Of a stretch of 64,000 bases of DNA, positions 62,015 to 64,000 are shown one piece after another (the stretch's first letter is position 1; every line of letters begins with the position of its first letter). The stretch is from a virus: IMG/VR virus record IMGVR_UViG_3300042558_003642, positions 25,367 through 89,366 of that record. The stretch is one strand, 5' to 3'. A model generated the notes under the pieces. It saw only the letters and a list, made by a program, of their open reading frames with translations. It did no database searches and had not been told where the DNA came from. The position numbers and the translations under genes are program-made.

Positions 62015-63388
62015 ATGAGTTCAGACAAGAATTTTGATTATTTAGGACAAACATTTCAGTTACAGTTACTGAATCAAATTATAACAGACAAGGACTTCTC
62101 ACATTCAATTGTGGGGGTTCTTGAAGCTGGATATTTTGAAAACAAATATTATAAAATCATCATACAGATGATTAAGGAGTACTATTCTAAGTACGAAGCT
62201 AGCCCTAATTTTGAAACTCTGTCTCAAATCGCAAAAAGTGAAATTTCGCAAGAATTAGCAAGAAAAATTGTGTTAGATACGATAGGTGAGATTAAAATCG
62301 CACCTGACGAAGGTAAGTCATTCGTTCAAGAAAAGGCATTAAAATTCTGTAAACAACAAGAATTACAGAAGGTAATGGGTAAGGCTCAAAAAATCATTGA
62401 TTCAGGTGAGTTTGAGTCTTACGACCAACTTGAATCAATGGTAAGAGATGCGTTACAGGTAGGGAATGTAGACAGAGGAACAGAAAACGTATTTGATAAC
62501 CTTGATGACGTGTTATCTGACGATTACAGACATCCAATACCTATGGGTATACCAGGAATTGATAATCTATTAAAAGGTGGATTAGCAAAGGGGGAAATCG
62601 GAGTAATTTTAGCACCAACAGGTGTTGGTAAAACTACCGTAACTTCAAAAATTGCTAATCACGCTTTTAACATGGGGTTCAATGTTCTTCAAATATTTTT
62701 TGAGGACAATCCAAAGATTATCCAAAGAAAACATTTCACTATGTGGACAGGTATTGCTCCTGACAAATTAGGTGAACACAAAGAAGAAGTTTTGGAGAAA
62801 GTAAGAGTTATTAAGGAAACAATGCCAAATAAACTTTTACTAACTAAGTTACCTTCGGACACACTTACAATGTCCCAAATAAAAAGTCAGATTAGAAAAT
62901 TAATTGCTGATGGAACAAATATTGATGTAGTTATTTTGGATTACATTGATTGTGTAACCCCTGAAAAGGCATTAGAGGATGAATGGAAGAGTGAGGGTTC
63001 AGTAATGAGAGCATTTGAAGCAATGTGTCACGAACTGCACATCGCAGGTTGGACGGCAACTCAAGGTAATAGGAGTTCAATCTCGTCTGAGGTTGTTACT
63101 ACTGACCAAATGGGAGGTTCAATTAAGAAAGCTCAAGTTGGTCACGTTATTATCACAATTGCAAAATCTTTACAACAAAAAGAATTAAATTTGGCAACAA
63201 TTGCAATTACAAAGTCACGTATTGGTAAAGACGGGATTGTATTTGAAAATTGTAAATTTAATAATGAGTTGATGGAAATTGACACTGAAAGTTCTGTTAC
63301 TTTCTTAGGATTAGAAGAAAACAGAGAGCAACAGAAAAAAGACAGAATTAAAGAAGTTATGGAGAAAAGAAAACAACAACAAGCATAA
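62015..63388 (+). CDS. gp41: Replicative DNA helicase (DnaB-family, T4 gp41-like)
   Basis: 457 residues. An N-terminal DnaB-like helical domain (to about 150) precedes the RecA-type core: Walker A ILAPTGVGKTTV near 200, Walker B DVVILDYIDC near 307, and H4-like WTATQGNRSSISSE near 348. It unwinds the fork 5' to 3' on the lagging strand. The C-terminal tail is basic and Gln-rich (KRKQQQA). No primase was seen in this window. Confidence 0.92.
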   Translation: MSSDKNFDYLGQTFQLQLLNQIITDKDFSHSIVGVLEAGYFENKYYKIIIQMIKEYYSKYEASPNFETLSQIAKSEISQELARKIVLDTIGEIKIAPDEGKSFVQEKALKFCKQQELQKVMGKAQKIIDSGEFESYDQLESMVRDALQVGNVDRGTENVFDNLDDVLSDDYRHPIPMGIPGIDNLLKGGLAKGEIGVILAPTGVGKTTVTSKIANHAFNMGFNVLQIFFEDNPKIIQRKHFTMWTGIAPDKLGEHKEEVLEKVRVIKETMPNKLLLTKLPSDTLTMSQIKSQIRKLIADGTNIDVVILDYIDCVTPEKALEDEWKSEGSVMRAFEAMCHELHIAGWTATQGNRSSISSEVVTTDQMGGSIKKAQVGHVIITIAKSLQQKELNLATIAITKSRIGKDGIVFENCKFNNELMEIDTESSVTFLGLEENREQQKKDRIKEVMEKRKQQQA

Positions 63389-63412
63389 TTATTAAAACAC
63401 AAAGTTATACAC

Positions 63413-64000
63413 ATGGAAAAAATATTAGTAGAAAACCCGAATAGATTTGTAATCTTCCCAATTCAATATAATGATATTTGGGAATTTTATAAAATGCACC
63501 AAGCGGCATTTTGGACCGCTGAAGAAATTGATTTAAGTGGTGATATTAGAGATTGGGAAAATTTATCAGAAAACGAACAATACTTCATTAAGAACATTTT
63601 GTCGTTTTTTGCGGCTTCAGATGGAATTGTTAATGAAAATTTAGCTGAGAATTTCTATCGTGAGGTTCAGTACCCTGAAGCAAAATTCTTTTACGGAATC
63701 CAACTTGCAATGGAAAATATCCATTCATTAATGTATTCTCTTCTTATTGATACTTACGTTTCAAATGAAGAGGAAAAAAATAAATGTTTTACAGCATTGG
63801 ATAATCTTCCAGCAGTTCAAAAGAAAGCTAAATGGGCTTTGGATTGGATTGAAAACGCATCGTTCCAAGAAAGATTGGTAGCATTTGCTGCAGTAGAAGG
63901 AATCTTCTTCTCAGGTTCATTCTGTTCAATCTTTTGGTTAAAGTCTCGTGGTATTATGCAAGGTTTATGTAACGCTAACTCTTTAATCTTTAAAGATGAA
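63413..64000 (+). CDS. nrdB: Ribonucleotide reductase small subunit, partial (cut by window end)
   Basis: First 196 residues of the class I beta subunit. FWTAEEIDL gives the first iron-ligand region (Asp), MENIHSLMY the E-x2-H pair and [12 protein letters not shown] the next Glu. Together with NrdA it makes deoxynucleotides. It begins 24 bases after the helicase stop with an A-rich leader. The remaining ligands lie beyond the window. Confidence 0.95.
   Translation, partial: MEKILVENPNRFVIFPIQYNDIWEFYKMHQAAFWTAEEIDLSGDIRDWENLSENEQYFIKNILSFFAASDGIVNENLAENFYREVQYPEAKFFYGIQLAMENIHSLMYSLLIDTYVSNEEEKNKCFTALDNLPAVQKKAKWALDWIENASFQERLVAFAAVEGIFFSGSFCSIFWLKSRGIMQGLCNANSLIFKDE

Noticed and set aside
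1-64000. tRNA genes
   Set aside because: Non-coding gaps are few and short, and none folds into a recognisable cloverleaf by eye; a tRNAscan run would be decisive.

Overview
This window is part of the genome of a tailed double-stranded DNA phage with a contractile tail, distantly related to T4. A T4-type replication and recombination set is present: family B DNA polymerase, gp32-like single-strand DNA-binding protein, UvsX recombinase, RNase H/FEN exonuclease, gp41-like helicase and the start of NrdB. So is a T4-type virion set: neck proteins, tail sheath, tail tube, gp26-like chaperone, tape measure and baseplate. The DNA is very AT-rich, genes are densely packed, Shine-Dalgarno sites are mostly missing and leaders are A-rich. 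Two clear TTG-N19/20-TAnnTTTG promoters stand in front of replication genes. Together these suggest a Bacteroidota (flavobacterium-like) host. That host call is an inference.

Layout. (1) 13-8751, minus strand: five unknown proteins, a GT4-like glycosyltransferase, a 3'-5' exonuclease, dUTPase, a methyltransferase, two more glycosyltransferase genes and PhoH. (2) 8808-20217, plus strand: tail-fibre and adhesin-like proteins with poly-Thr and Pro-Thr linkers, a solenoid fibre, a 2OG-Fe(II) oxygenase, a papain-like protease and three consecutive proteins sharing one N-terminal module. (3) 20272-27648, plus strand: a GT60-like GlcNAc transferase, a GT10-like and an O-FucT-like fucosyltransferase, and two three-domain methyltransferase/glycosyltransferase fusions. 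(4) 27673-30935: a small structural-type protein and DNA polymerase. (5) 30932-35885, minus strand: a small beta-rich protein, a gp13-like neck protein, a superoxide dismutase fused to a possible nuclease, and a SNF2 helicase. (6) 35916-57592, plus strand: neck, tail terminator, sheath, tube, chaperone with a frameshift candidate, tape measure and very large baseplate proteins. (7) 57632-64000, plus strand: two small or acidic proteins, then the replication genes.

How the genes may work together. Thr/Pro-rich linkers occur in the fibres, the protease-bearing protein and an insertion in the tail sheath. They lie next to an oxygenase of the prolyl-hydroxylase type and a large set of glycosyltransferases and sugar-type methyltransferases. 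I propose, as a hypothesis, that the phage glycosylates its own virion linkers, possibly through hydroxyproline. A second theme is proteins that may be packaged in the head: several carry short N-terminal helices ending in an [IL]-x-E site like the T4 capsid-targeting peptides, including the superoxide dismutase fusion.

Two promoter classes are visible: host-like promoters before DNA polymerase and gp32, and a recurring TATTTAT(A/T/C) element shortly upstream of most structural genes on both strands. Two genes were added by eye: a ribbon-helix-helix protein at 37470-37625 and a zinc-finger-like microprotein at 42608-42727. No tRNA, CRISPR array, insertion sequence, integrase or reverse transcriptase was seen. 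Similarity calls are from reading motifs, not from searches.
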